From JAFGBI01 sp964480725 (GTDB lineage: Bacteria; Myxococcota_A; Polyangia; Polyangiales; Polyangiaceae): a stretch of DNA of 64,000 bases. Location: assembly GCA_964480725.1 (NCBI GenBank), contig CAYZQO010000029.1, positions 1 to 64,000 on the forward strand, written 5' to 3'. The notes beneath the pieces were generated by a model that did no database searches, was not told the DNA's origin, and worked only from the letters and a program-made list of their open reading frames with translations. A program made the translations under genes and the position numbers. The first letter of the stretch is position 1; each line of letters starts with the position of its first letter. This document shows, in pieces, positions 24,978-33,731 of the stretch.

Positions 24978-27452
24978 TCAATACCCCAGAGTGAGAGGCA
25001 GCGCCATGATCTGCTCCGCTTCTGCCGGGTGGTAGAGGGTGGCATAGGCGGCGCGCGAGGCGAGCACGCGCTTGGTGTAGCGCCGCGTCTCCCGAAACGG
25101 GATGAGCTCGATCCAGGTGTCGAAATCCGCCAGGGGACGGGCGGCCGCCCACTGCCGTGGTCGCCCCGGGCCGGCGTTGTAGCCGGGGATGGCGAGCAGG
25201 GGGTTCTTCGCGAAGCGCTGCGTCAGGTCCCCGAGCACGCGGCTGCCGAGCGCGATGTTCGTCGCCGGCACGCGCAGCGCCGCCGGGGACGATCCGAGGC
25301 CGAGCGGCGCGGCGTAGGCGCGCGCGGTCGGCACGATGAGCTGCATGAGGCCGAAGGCCCGCGCGGGGCTCTCCGCCGCCGGATCGAACGCCGACTCCTC
25401 GCGCATCACGGCGTAAACCAGATACTCGGGCACCTCGTGTCGCTTCGCCTGCGCGGCGACGATGGGGTACCAGGGCCGTGGGAAGGCGATCTCCCAAGCA
25501 CGACGCCAGTCGCCCGCCGGCCAACGAGCGAGCCAGTCGGTGAGCAAGTTCCTGGCGACGGCGTGCGAGAGCTTGGGCGCGTCGGCGCGCGCGTACAGCA
25601 GGGCTACCCCCCACAGGATCTCGGGGGCCGTGCCGGGCCGCGCCACCTCGAGGGCGTCGATCTCACGCGCCGCGAGGTCGACCTCCCCCACCCGCAGCAA
25701 CTCCCGCGCGCGGTCGAACGCCGGGGTGCGCAGCGCCGGTTGCTGTTCGATGCGGAACGGTTGCTGCTCGGAGCGCTCGATCCCCTCGGCGCGCGCGCGG
25801 CGGGCCCGCTCCGGATCGAGTCGGCTCAGGCGGGAGTAGGCGTGCAGCATGTAATAGGAGAGCGGCAGATCGCGCACGATGGTGGCGAGCTCCTCGAGCC
25901 CGCGGTCCCGCTCGCCCGTCTCGATCCAGGCGCGCGCGCGCCAGTACCGCTCGCGCCCGCTGTGCTCGGTGCCGCGCGCGCAGTCGTGCTCAACGATCGC
26001 GGTGGCCGCCCGGTCGAGCACGCTGGCGGCTCCGGACCAGTCGCCCCGCTCGATCCGCTGGAGCGCGAGCTCGAAGACGCCGTCGAGCACCATGTCGCCC
26101 TCGGGGAAGTCCTCGGCGATGCGCGCGAGCAGCTCGGTGAAGCGCGCCTCCGAGCCCAGCGCGCGGTAGCTCCGCGCCGCGAGCAGGCGCGCGTCGTCCG
26201 CGAGCCGATCGGTGGGCGCCTCGCGCTCGAGCTGCTCGAAGAGCTGCACCGCGCGGGCGTGGCGCCCGTCACGCGCCGAATACTGCCCGGCGAGGTAGAG
26301 CGCGCGCGGGCGCAGCCGGTCACCCTGCGGCTCCGGACAGCGCTTCACGAAGTCCTCGAGCACCGTCGCCGCCTCGCCGGCGTGCTTGTTGCCCGCCAGC
26401 GCGCGCGCCTGCAGCACGGTCACCGCACAACCGACCGACCCCCAGCGCTCCGCGCGGGGGAGCGCTCCGACGAGCGCCTGGACGCGCGTGAGCGCCTCGG
26501 TGAAGAGCCCCGCCTGGACGTGCCCCTCGATGGCGACGAGCTGCTCCTCGGCCCCGAGGCGGCGGCGGCGGTCGCGCTCGGACGCCGGCAGGGCCGCGAG
26601 CGCCCGCTCCGCAAGGGCGTCGGCGCGCTCCGCCAGCGCACGATCGCCGACGTGACGGCCGCGCACTTCGCGCGCCAGCGCGAGCGCCTCGACAACCCGC
26701 GACGGAGCGGGGGCCGCCGCGTCGGGCGGCGTAGCGAGCAGCGCGTCGGCGAGGCGAAGGGCCACGTTGGCGCCGTCCGCGGGAGCCGCACCGGAGGCGA
26801 GGTGCTCGCGCCAGAGGGCCACCGCGCGATCCCGATCCGCAGCGCCGAGCGCGGCCTCGGCGGTGATCAGGCGCAGGTCCGAGGCGAGGGGCCCCGGGGG
26901 CCCGAGCCCCGCGACGCGCACCAGCGCTTCGGCGTGGCGCCCAGCGCGCACGAGGGTCCGCGCGGCCGCGACGCGCGCATAGTCGCGGAGGGGCCAGGGC
27001 TCGCTCGCCGCCAGGTCGAACGAGGCGGCGGCGCCAGCGAGCTCGCCCGCCTGCTCGCGCAGCCTGCCAAGCAGGAACTGCCACCGCACGACGTCGCCCG
27101 CGGTGGGTGGTGCCTCGATCATCACCCGCTCGACCTCGCGGGCGGCCCGCCCCGGGGCCTCCTCCTCTAGGGCGCGAGCCGCAGAGGAAAGCCCGGGCAA
27201 CGCGAGCAGCGGCGTGAACTCCTCGAGGGTGACCTCGCCGCCCGCGGCCCCGTCCGGGGGCCGCGGCGCGGAAGGAGCGGGTGGTGAGCCCGCGTCGAGC
27301 CCGAGCGGGGTCGCCACCCCGTGGCTCGCCGACGGCCCCCGCGGCCCCGAGCAGGCAGCGCCCACGGTGAGGGCCACCACGACCGCAGCGCGGGTGGCAC
27401 CGCGGCGCCTCACGGGCCGCCCCCGGACCGTCGGCCCCGACGGGCGGTCCAC
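24978..27452 (-). CDS. lytic murein transglycosylase (Slt70-like) lipoprotein
   Basis: 824 residues, starting GTG. A lipoprotein-type signal ends in VGAAC (Cys near 34). A long alpha-helical region (about 70-600) has many TPR-like Ala/Leu/Arg-rich repeats, like the ring of Slt70. The C-terminal SLT domain (about 640-800) contains the catalytic Glu in MREESAFDP, then SPARAFGLMQLIVPTA and IPGYNAGPG, the standard motifs for cleaving peptidoglycan with 1,6-anhydro product formation. Export to the periplasm fits. The start lies 43 bp inside the upstream FliJ/YscO-like gene, suggesting coupling; a later start would lose part of the signal. The N-terminal Arg-rich stretch is long, so the exact start is uncertain. 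Confidence 0.9.
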   Translation of the reverse strand: MDRPSGPTVRGRPVRRRGATRAAVVVALTVGAACSGPRGPSASHGVATPLGLDAGSPPAPSAPRPPDGAAGGEVTLEEFTPLLALPGLSSAARALEEEAPGRAAREVERVMIEAPPTAGDVVRWQFLLGRLREQAGELAGAAASFDLAASEPWPLRDYARVAAARTLVRAGRHAEALVRVAGLGPPGPLASDLRLITAEAALGAADRDRAVALWREHLASGAAPADGANVALRLADALLATPPDAAAPAPSRVVEALALAREVRGRHVGDRALAERADALAERALAALPASERDRRRRLGAEEQLVAIEGHVQAGLFTEALTRVQALVGALPRAERWGSVGCAVTVLQARALAGNKHAGEAATVLEDFVKRCPEPQGDRLRPRALYLAGQYSARDGRHARAVQLFEQLEREAPTDRLADDARLLAARSYRALGSEARFTELLARIAEDFPEGDMVLDGVFELALQRIERGDWSGAASVLDRAATAIVEHDCARGTEHSGRERYWRARAWIETGERDRGLEELATIVRDLPLSYYMLHAYSRLSRLDPERARRARAEGIERSEQQPFRIEQQPALRTPAFDRARELLRVGEVDLAAREIDALEVARPGTAPEILWGVALLYARADAPKLSHAVARNLLTDWLARWPAGDWRRAWEIAFPRPWYPIVAAQAKRHEVPEYLVYAVMREESAFDPAAESPARAFGLMQLIVPTARAYAAPLGLGSSPAALRVPATNIALGSRVLGDLTQRFAKNPLLAIPGYNAGPGRPRQWAAARPLADFDTWIELIPFRETRRYTKRVLASRAAYATLYHPAEAEQIMALPLTLGY

Positions 27453-27907
27453 TGCTCGAGCGCCTCCTGCTCGGCCCCGGCCTCCGCCCGACGGGCCCGC
27501 GTCGCCTCCCAGCGGCCGCGGTGGCGGTCGAGCGACTCCGACGCGGCGCGCGCTTCGCCGAGGGCGTGGCGCGCAGCGCCCTCAGCCGCCACCGCGTCGC
27601 TCTCCCGCTCCCGCGCGACCTGCTCGCCCCGCGCGAGAGCCACCGCGCGCGCCGTGGCCCCCGCCGCGAACTCGGCGCCGCGCGCGAGATCGGCGGCCGT
27701 CGTCTGCCCGGCCTCGAGCCGGGCCTGCTCCGCCGCCGCCACCAGGCGACGGTCGGCCGCGGCCGTCTCCCGCGCGGCGGCGGCGACGGCCGTGGCGTGG
27801 GCGGCGCGCTCCCGCGACGCCGCGCGCTCCCCGAGCACACGGGCCCGGGCCGCGACGGCGGCCTCGCGCAGCCGCTGCAGCGCCTCCAGGGGGTACCGAC
27901 TCGTCAC
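27410..27907 (-). CDS. FliJ/YscO-like coiled-coil protein
   Basis: 165 residues, GTG start. The sequence is almost one continuous charged helix: Ala/Arg/Glu-rich heptads from RYPLEALQRLREAAVAARA to the end, with no Cys and few hydrophobic cores. The opening (RYPLEALQRLRE) and the overall length resemble FliJ of flagellar export and YscO of type III secretion, which form the ATPase central stalk. No flagellar or secretion genes surround it, so assignment rests on pattern alone; a generic coiled coil is the alternative. It overlaps the start of the lytic transglycosylase gene by 43 bp. Confidence 0.5.
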   Translation of the reverse strand: MTSRYPLEALQRLREAAVAARARVLGERAASRERAAHATAVAAAARETAAADRRLVAAAEQARLEAGQTTAADLARGAEFAAGATARAVALARGEQVARERESDAVAAEGAARHALGEARAASESLDRHRGRWEATRARRAEAGAEQEALEQWTARRGRRSGGGP

Positions 27908-28020
27908 CGCCCGCAGAACCTACCGCACCGGCCCCCGGCAGGCGACTTCGTGTGCGCTCAAGCGCCGCGCTCCGCCACTCCCTCGGCCCCGCGGGCACCC
28001 GGCCGCAGCGCCTGCCGAAG

Positions 28021-28239
28021 TCAGTGGCCGCCACACCCGCGACACTTGCCCGCGGAGGGCCGGCACGTGCCGCAGCCCCCGCCGGCGAGGCGCGCCCCCC
28101 CCGTCACCGCGAAGGCGCTCATCAGCTTCGTGGCCCGGTCGGACCCGCAGTCGGGGCAAAGAACCACCTCGTCGCGCCGGAGCACCAGCTCCTCGAACTG
28201 TCGACCGCAACTCTCGCAGAGAAACTCGAACGTCGGCAT
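28021..28239 (-). CDS. FmdB-family zinc-ribbon protein
   Basis: 72 residues. MPTFEFLCESCGRQFEELV followed by VLCPDCGSD: two CxxC knuckles with the spacing of FmdB/CxxC_CxxC_SSSS regulators. The Gly/Cys-rich tail (GGGCGTC, CRGCGGH) supplies further Cys and His. The ATG at 28239 has GGAG six bases upstream, better than a start 11 codons earlier. The family is described as putative regulatory; the exact role is unknown. Confidence 0.85.
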   Translation of the reverse strand: MPTFEFLCESCGRQFEELVLRRDEVVLCPDCGSDRATKLMSAFAVTGGARLAGGGCGTCRPSAGKCRGCGGH

Positions 28240-28310
28240 GCATTGCTCCGAGCACGGCGCCCAGGTGCTCACCGGCCCTGGCTCCCCGGCGCCAGGCCAC
28301 GAACCCAGGA

Positions 28311-28805
28311 TCAGCGATAGCCCTCGACCTCCGCGATGGCGTCCGCCGCGGTCTTCTCGCCCCGCCCCACGGCGACCAGGGCGGTCGCGTAGCGATCCAT
28401 CGTCTCCACCGCCGCGTAGATCGCGTTGCGGATGAGCGGCGGCGTCAGGATCTCGTCGTCGAAGTCGAGGCTGCTCTTGTAACGGACCTCGCCGTCGCTG
28501 AAGTCGAGCTCGAAGTTGCCGATCCGCATGCCATAGTTCGCGCGCGTGATCGCCTCCGCGACCGCGAGACGACGCTCCGTAGGGACGCGCGCCGGGTGGA
28601 TCACGTAGAACAGGAACTGCTGGATCTCGATCAGGATCTCGGCGACGCAGTGGTAGCTGCCGTGGTCACCCTCGAAGCCGACGCTGTAGCCCGCGACCTG
28701 ATCGAGCGCGCGTGGGTTCCAGCCGTGATCGGTGAGGAACCGCCCCAGCGCCTCGAGCGCCTTCTCGCCGTTGTGCTGCTTGCCGTTGCCGCCAGTGCCG
28801 GACAT
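28311..28805 (-). CDS. YbjN-domain protein
   Basis: 164 residues. The fold pattern of YbjN (type III chaperone-like) is seen: LGRFLTDHGWN, a beta-meander with FYVIHPARVPTERRLAVAEA, ITRANYGMRIGNFELDF, then a long C-terminal helix. No signal peptide, cytoplasmic. Family members are linked to stress and motility but have no defined activity. Confidence 0.8.
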   Translation of the reverse strand: MSGTGGNGKQHNGEKALEALGRFLTDHGWNPRALDQVAGYSVGFEGDHGSYHCVAEILIEIQQFLFYVIHPARVPTERRLAVAEAITRANYGMRIGNFELDFSDGEVRYKSSLDFDDEILTPPLIRNAIYAAVETMDRYATALVAVGRGEKTAADAIAEVEGYR

Positions 28806-28949
28806 TTGCGGCGCACTCTACGCCCGATCGGGCTCCCGGTCAGCACCGCCTGCGCGGTTTCGAGCGGGGCACCCGTGCCCCTGGACTCGCCCCCCCCGGC
28901 GCAGCGGCCCGCCCCGCCCGGACGGCGGCGCGGTGCGAACCCTCCGAAC

Positions 28950-30002
28950 CTAGCCCTCACCCCGCCGGCCCGCCCGCCCGCGCTCGGCCTCGCGCGCGTC
29001 GTGGTCGGCGAGCGCGCGCTCCCGCCGCGCGAGGGCGAGGTCGTGCTCCACCATCATCTCGACGAGCTCGTCGAACCCCACCCTCGGCGCCCAACCGAGC
29101 TTCTGCCGGGCCTTGGACGCGTCGCCGAGCAGCAGGTCCACCTCGGCGGGTCGGAGGTAGCGCGGATCCAGCTCCACGTGCCGCGCGGGGTCGAGATCGA
29201 GCCTCGCGAAGGTCGCCTCCAGGAACTCCCGCACGGAGTGGGTCTGTCCCGTGGCCACCACGAAATCGTCGGGCTCGTCGGCCTGCAGCATGAGCCACAT
29301 CGCCTCCACGTAGTCCCCCGCGAAGCCCCAGTCGCGCTGCGCCTCAAGGTTGCCGAGGAAGAGCTTGTCCTGTAGCCCGAGCTTGATGCGGGAGGCCGCG
29401 CGCGTGATCTTCCGGGTCACGAAGGTTTCGCCGCGCCGCGGGCTCTCGTGGTTGAAGAGGACGCCGTTGACGGCGAACATACCGTACGCTTCCCGATAAT
29501 TCTGGGTGATGTAGTACGCGTACGCCTTCGCGCAGGCGTAGGGGCTCCGCGGGTGGAACGGCGTCGTCTCGCGCTGCGGGACCTCGGCGACCTGGCCGAA
29601 GAGCTCGCTCGACGAGGCCTGGTAGAAGCGCGCGTCGAGCCCCAGGCGGTGCAGCGACTCGAGCAGGCGCACGGCCCCGAGGGCCACGATCTCGCTCGTG
29701 TACTCGGGCACGTCGAAACTGACCCGCACGTGGCTCTGCGCGGCCAGGTTGTAGACCTCGTGCGGCCGCACCGCGCCGAGGATGGCCGAGAGCGACGAGG
29801 CGTCGTTCAGGTCGCCGTAGTGGAGCCGGAGCCGGACGTCGGGCTCGTGGGGATCGCGGTACAGGTGCTCGATCCGGTCCGTGTTGAAGCTGGAGGAGCG
29901 ACGGACGATCCCGTGCACCTCGTACCCCTTCGCGAGCAGGAGCTCGGCGAGGTACGACCCGTCCTGGCCCGTGATCCCGGTGATGAGCGCCCGCTTGACC
30001 AT
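28950..30002 (-). CDS. gmd: GDP-mannose 4,6-dehydratase
   Basis: 350 residues. Converts GDP-D-mannose to GDP-4-keto-6-deoxy-D-mannose, precursor of fucose, rhamnose and related surface sugars. NADP-binding GITGQDGSYL at residues 8-17, SSSFNTDRIEHLY, the catalytic Ser/Thr-Glu region SSSELFGQV and YxxxK as YACAKAYAY, then NHESPRRGETFVTRKI (family hallmark). The C-terminal Arg-rich tail (about 325-350) is not part of the family. No other sugar-nucleotide genes adjoin it. ATG at 30002. Confidence 0.96.
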   Translation of the reverse strand: MVKRALITGITGQDGSYLAELLLAKGYEVHGIVRRSSSFNTDRIEHLYRDPHEPDVRLRLHYGDLNDASSLSAILGAVRPHEVYNLAAQSHVRVSFDVPEYTSEIVALGAVRLLESLHRLGLDARFYQASSSELFGQVAEVPQRETTPFHPRSPYACAKAYAYYITQNYREAYGMFAVNGVLFNHESPRRGETFVTRKITRAASRIKLGLQDKLFLGNLEAQRDWGFAGDYVEAMWLMLQADEPDDFVVATGQTHSVREFLEATFARLDLDPARHVELDPRYLRPAEVDLLLGDASKARQKLGWAPRVGFDELVEMMVEHDLALARRERALADHDAREAERGRAGRRGEG

Positions 30003-30119
30003 GGCCGTCGTGATACACCGGCGCGCCGCCGGCTCCCAGCGCTGGCGCGCGGCCGGGGCGAGGCGCCGGGGTGGGAAGGGGGCCGTTCGGGGGGCCGCCC
30101 CGCTCCCGGCGCGCGCGGC

Positions 30120-30147
30120 GTGACGCCGCCGCTGGGCCGGCTACACT
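30120..30147 (+). promoter_or_regulatory. predicted promoter upstream of the lipoprotein/oxidase pair
   Basis: GTGACG (30120-30125), 16-base spacer, TACACT (30142-30147), then GGAGGAAGG as a strong ribosome-binding site before the ATG at 30208. Confidence 0.4.
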
Positions 30148-30207
30148 CCCCGGCGCCGTCGGCCCCCCCGGCTCCACGATCGGCGCGACGGCGGAGGAAG
30201 GTCTTTC

Positions 30208-30864
30208 ATGTCTCGCTCGTTCATCCAGCACATCGCCCCTGGGATCGCCCTCTGCCTTTTCGCCTGCGCCGCGGGGGGCGAGAAGCCCGCCGCCAAGGGG
30301 CCCGACGACGCCGTCGCCGCCCCGACCGCCGAGGAGACCGCCGAGGAGCCCGCCGCCGAGGAGAAGGCAGAGGCCGAGCCGGAGGCCCCGAAGGCCGAGG
30401 AGCAGCCCAAGCCGAGCGAGGTGATGACGGCGCCGGACGTCGCGTTCGCCTTCGATTACAACGCGAGCGCGCTCAGGGCGAAGCACGAGGAGAAGTGCAA
30501 GGCGCTCAAGGACAAGCCGAGCCAGTTCGCCGCTTGCCTGGACAAGGAGCGCGCGACGTTCAAGGCCGACGTGCTGCAGTTCTACAAGGACGCCGAGGGC
30601 CAGGTCTTCTGGGTCGTGTTCGTGCGCAAAGGCACCTCGCTGACGCAGGTGTTCCAGTCTCCGGCCGAATTCGCGAACGAGTCCGGCGCCGCGTTCACGC
30701 TCAAGCTCACGGGCCAGGGCCGCGGCATCCAGCAAATCTTCCAGGGTCAGCGCGAGATCCCGATGACCCTGCCCGACCGGTACAGCCTCGTCATCGAGGA
30801 TCCGAAGTTCGGGACCCTGAAGTACGCCTCCAAGGTCGGCATCGCGCCCAAGCCGCAGCAGTGA
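30208..30864 (+). CDS. lipoprotein of unknown function
   Basis: 218 residues. A lipoprotein signal ends in CLFAC (Cys near 16-19). A strongly Ala/Glu/Lys-rich low-complexity region (about 25-75) follows, then a folded-looking domain (about 80-215; FYKDAEGQVFWVVFVRKGTS, FTLKLTGQGRGIQQIF) with two Cys (EEKCKAL, AACLDK). The stop overlaps the GTG of the oxidase-like gene by four bases, suggesting joint expression. No family recognised. Confidence 0.8.
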   Translation: MSRSFIQHIAPGIALCLFACAAGGEKPAAKGPDDAVAAPTAEETAEEPAAEEKAEAEPEAPKAEEQPKPSEVMTAPDVAFAFDYNASALRAKHEEKCKALKDKPSQFAACLDKERATFKADVLQFYKDAEGQVFWVVFVRKGTSLTQVFQSPAEFANESGAAFTLKLTGQGRGIQQIFQGQREIPMTLPDRYSLVIEDPKFGTLKYASKVGIAPKPQQ

Positions 30865-32441
30865 CGGCTCCCCGGCGGACCGCCCGCCGGACGCCCGCCG
30901 ACCGGGGCCGTCCGACCGCGGGTCGCGCCCGGTCGTGGCTCCTCCCGCTCGACCACCGCCGCGTCGCCCTGCTGCAGCTCGTCGGCGTGGGCGTCGCTGC
31001 GGCGGTGGGAGTCGCGGTCGGGCTCGCGGTGCGCGCCGAGCTCCTGGGGCCCTACACCGCTTGGCTCGATCCCGCGCACCACGCGCGCGCCCTCGCGTTC
31101 CACGGGCTGCTGATGGTCTACCTGGTGCTGGTCCCGGGGATCCCAGCCACCCTCGGGAGCTTCGTCTTGCCGCTGCGTCTCGGCGTCCCGAACCTCGCTT
31201 GCCCGCGCCTCAACCTCGCCGCGCTGTACCTCTGGGTCCTCGGCGCGCTCCTGCTGGGGCTCACCGCGCTCGGCGGCGGGGCCGACGCCACGCACGCGAT
31301 GCTGCCGCCCCCGGTCACCGGCGGGGTGAAGGTCCCGGCCACCACCCTGGCCGCGCTGGTCGTGCTCGCGGGGGCCGCCACGCTCCGCGCCGCGGTGATC
31401 GTCGCCACGCTGCACGCGCCGCCGGCGCCGAACCGCGCCGGAGAGGGCTCCGGGCCCCTCGAGTGGTCCCTGTACGCGCACTCCGCGGTCACCCTGCTCA
31501 CCGCGCCCGTCCTGGCGCTGACAGCGCTCGCCCTCGCTGCCGAACACCGACTCGGCCTCGTCCTCTTCGATCCTGCACGCGGCGGCGATCCTGCGCGCTT
31601 CGACCACCTCTTCTGGTTCGGCGTCCACGGCGCACTCTACGGCGCGCTCCTGCCGGCGCTCGGGGTCACGACCGAGATCGTGACGACCTTCGCCGCCCGT
31701 CCGCTGGCGAGCCGACGGAGCGTCGCGTTCGGGATCTCGGCGCTGGCGCTGGTGAGCGTGATCGCCTGGGGAGTGCACCTGCCGACCCGCGACCAGTCGA
31801 TGACCTTGGTGGTGTGGTTCTCACTGCTGTCCCTGCTCGGCGCGGTCCCCGCGACGCACCTGGTCGGAACCTGGCTCGCCACGCTCTCGCCCAGCGCCCG
31901 CCCCACGACCCCGCTGCTGTTCGCGCTCGGCTCCGCGCTGTGCTTCGTCCTCGGCGCGCTGTCAGGCCTCTTCCTCGCGACGCCGAGCCTCGCCGTGCAC
32001 CTGCACGGGACCACCTTCGTGGTCGGCCACGCGCACTTGCTCTTCGGGAGCTTCCTGCTCGCCACCATCGCCGCGACGTACTTCTGGTGGCCGCTGCTCA
32101 CCGGCGCGCCCGCGACGGAGTCACCCGGACGGGCGGCGGCGCTGATCACGACGGCAGGAGTCCTCGCCGCCAACCTCCCGCTCCTGCTGCTGGGCGCGCG
32201 GGGCCTGCCGCGACGGTCGGCAACCTACCCGCTCGCCTTCGAGTGGCTCGAGCGGGCGGCGGGCGCGGGCGCCCTGACGCTCGCGCTCGGGCTCGCCGCG
32301 GTGGCGATCCACCTCGCGCGATCGCTCGGCCGGCGCCCGACCGTGGGCAACCCCTGGGGCGCCGCCGGGCCCGAGTGGCGCCACGCCGCGCCGCCGGTGG
32401 CGCACGACCCGACCCCACCGCCGTCGGCGCTCACTCGATGA
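30861..32441 (+). CDS. divergent heme-copper oxidase subunit I-like membrane protein
   Basis: 526 residues, GTG start inside the stop of the preceding gene. Aligns by eye with cytochrome c oxidase subunit I along its length: WLLPLDHRRVALLQL, AFHGLLMVYLVLVPG (heme a His81), GGGDPARFDHLFWF, and LHGTTFVVGHAHLLFG (heme a3 His390, heme a His392). At least ten hydrophobic segments. The usual HPEVY is HGALY: the first Cu-B His (256) and Tyr260 are kept, but the channel Glu and the Pro are lost. The usual His-His pair is VH (Val305, His306), so one Cu-B ligand is missing. Either a non-oxidase relative or a decaying gene. No subunit II or III is adjacent. Confidence 0.8.
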   Translation: MTAPRRTARRTPADRGRPTAGRARSWLLPLDHRRVALLQLVGVGVAAAVGVAVGLAVRAELLGPYTAWLDPAHHARALAFHGLLMVYLVLVPGIPATLGSFVLPLRLGVPNLACPRLNLAALYLWVLGALLLGLTALGGGADATHAMLPPPVTGGVKVPATTLAALVVLAGAATLRAAVIVATLHAPPAPNRAGEGSGPLEWSLYAHSAVTLLTAPVLALTALALAAEHRLGLVLFDPARGGDPARFDHLFWFGVHGALYGALLPALGVTTEIVTTFAARPLASRRSVAFGISALALVSVIAWGVHLPTRDQSMTLVVWFSLLSLLGAVPATHLVGTWLATLSPSARPTTPLLFALGSALCFVLGALSGLFLATPSLAVHLHGTTFVVGHAHLLFGSFLLATIAATYFWWPLLTGAPATESPGRAAALITTAGVLAANLPLLLLGARGLPRRSATYPLAFEWLERAAGAGALTLALGLAAVAIHLARSLGRRPTVGNPWGAAGPEWRHAAPPVAHDPTPPPSALTR

Positions 32442-33603
32442 TCGAGTCGGTGACCGTGACCGGGGTGTCGTCGTGGTGCGAGATCTGCGGGTAGAGCGGG
32501 TACCAGCCGCCGCCGACGTTGTTCGTGATCACCGACTGATCGATCGCGATGTCGCCGGTGTGGTCGTTGCTCACGAAGAAGACCGCGCTGCCGTAGGCGT
32601 TGACCTCGTTGTGCTCGATGCGCGTCCCGCAGAGCGAGAGCGTCATCGTGTTGCCGTCGTTGTAGATCCCCCCACCGCTGCCGCCGCCCGGGGTGCCGTC
32701 CTCGGCCGGGTTGCCGCAGCAGCCGAGGGCGCGGTTGTGGGAGAACAGGCTGTTGATGATGGTCCAGGAGACGTCGATGCTGCTGATGCCGCCACCGTTC
32801 GAGCACTGGTTGCCGTAGCCCTCGGCGCCCCCAAACGTGCTGTTCACGACGTACACCGGGAGCCCCTGGAACTGGCTGAACACGCGGATCCCGGCCCCAC
32901 CGACGTCGGGCCCCTCGGCGGCGCAGGCGTTGTTGAAGAACCGGCTGTTGACGACCTTGAGGCGGCCGCCCCGCACCCAGACCGCGCCGCCACCGTCGTA
33001 CTCCGTCTCGCTCGACGAGTTGCCCTCGATGAAGGTCAGGTTCTGGAGGGTCAGCCGGGGCTGGTCCTGATCCTGGCAGTGGTCGGTGAGCCAGACCTGG
33101 GCCTCGTCGCAGGTGTTCATGTACAGGATGCGCCGCTCGCCGCCCCCGCTGAGCGTGACGAGCCCCCCGCCGTCGATCACGATGTCGGGCCCGGTGTCGT
33201 TGAAGATCTTGGCCGTCTCCTCCAGGGTGATGGTCAGCGGATCGGGCCCGCAATCGAAGGTGATGATGCCGCCCTGCGCGATCGCGTCCACCACGGCCGA
33301 AGAGGTGCAGCTCGCGGGGGTCCCGTCGCCGATCACGCGATCGGGCGAGGCGGTATCGACCGCGCCAGCCTCGGCGGGCACCGCGCAGTCACCGTCGGGG
33401 TTGCCCGCCGGGGGGCCGCCGCCCTCGTGCGCGGGCGAGCCGCCCGCCGCGGGTGAGAGGCCGCCCGTGCCCGAGCCACCGCCGCCAGCGCCCCTGCCGC
33501 CTGTGTCGCCGCCGTCGTCGTCGCCTCCGCTCGAGTCTTCGTCGCAACCGGCGAGCAGCAGGGCGGTCGACAGGACCAGGGTCACTCCCCAGGATGAGTT
33601 CAT
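32431..33603 (-). CDS. right-handed beta-helix lipoprotein
   Basis: 390 residues. Lipoprotein signal MNSSWGVTLVLSTALLLAGC (Cys20), then an Asp/Gly/Ser linker. The body shows repeating Asn/Ser/Gly turns and short hydrophobic strands (LTLQNLTFIEGNSSS, RLKVVNSRFFNNAC, WTIINSLFSHNRALGCC, IEHNEVNAYGSAVFF), as in pectate-lyase-like parallel beta-helices with a polymorphic outer-membrane-protein look. Cys are plentiful, so disulfides are likely. The ATG at 33603 has a perfect AGGAGG five bases upstream. Convergent 11-bp overlap with the oxidase-like gene. Surface-exposed carbohydrate binding or cleavage is possible (inference). Confidence 0.85.
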   Translation of the reverse strand: MNSSWGVTLVLSTALLLAGCDEDSSGGDDDGGDTGGRGAGGGGSGTGGLSPAAGGSPAHEGGGPPAGNPDGDCAVPAEAGAVDTASPDRVIGDGTPASCTSSAVVDAIAQGGIITFDCGPDPLTITLEETAKIFNDTGPDIVIDGGGLVTLSGGGERRILYMNTCDEAQVWLTDHCQDQDQPRLTLQNLTFIEGNSSSETEYDGGGAVWVRGGRLKVVNSRFFNNACAAEGPDVGGAGIRVFSQFQGLPVYVVNSTFGGAEGYGNQCSNGGGISSIDVSWTIINSLFSHNRALGCCGNPAEDGTPGGGSGGGIYNDGNTMTLSLCGTRIEHNEVNAYGSAVFFVSNDHTGDIAIDQSVITNNVGGGWYPLYPQISHHDDTPVTVTDSIIE

Positions 33604-33731
33604 GGCGTCCTCCTGGTTCGACATCATACGTCACCAACCGGCGCTGCGGGGGACCGCGCCGTTTCCCCCTGCCGCATTCTTGGCCGTCCTCACCCGCTCA
33701 CGGCAGAACGCGACGGGTTGGGAGCGATGCC

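Noticed and set aside
24618..27170. Plus-strand frame spanning the N-run
   Set aside because: It translates through undefined bases and lies opposite the lytic transglycosylase; not evidence of a gene.
29448..30860. Upstream extension of the oxidase-like frame
   Set aside because: The frame is open but runs antisense through gmd and across the lipoprotein gene in another phase; the GTG in the GTGA overlap is the natural start.
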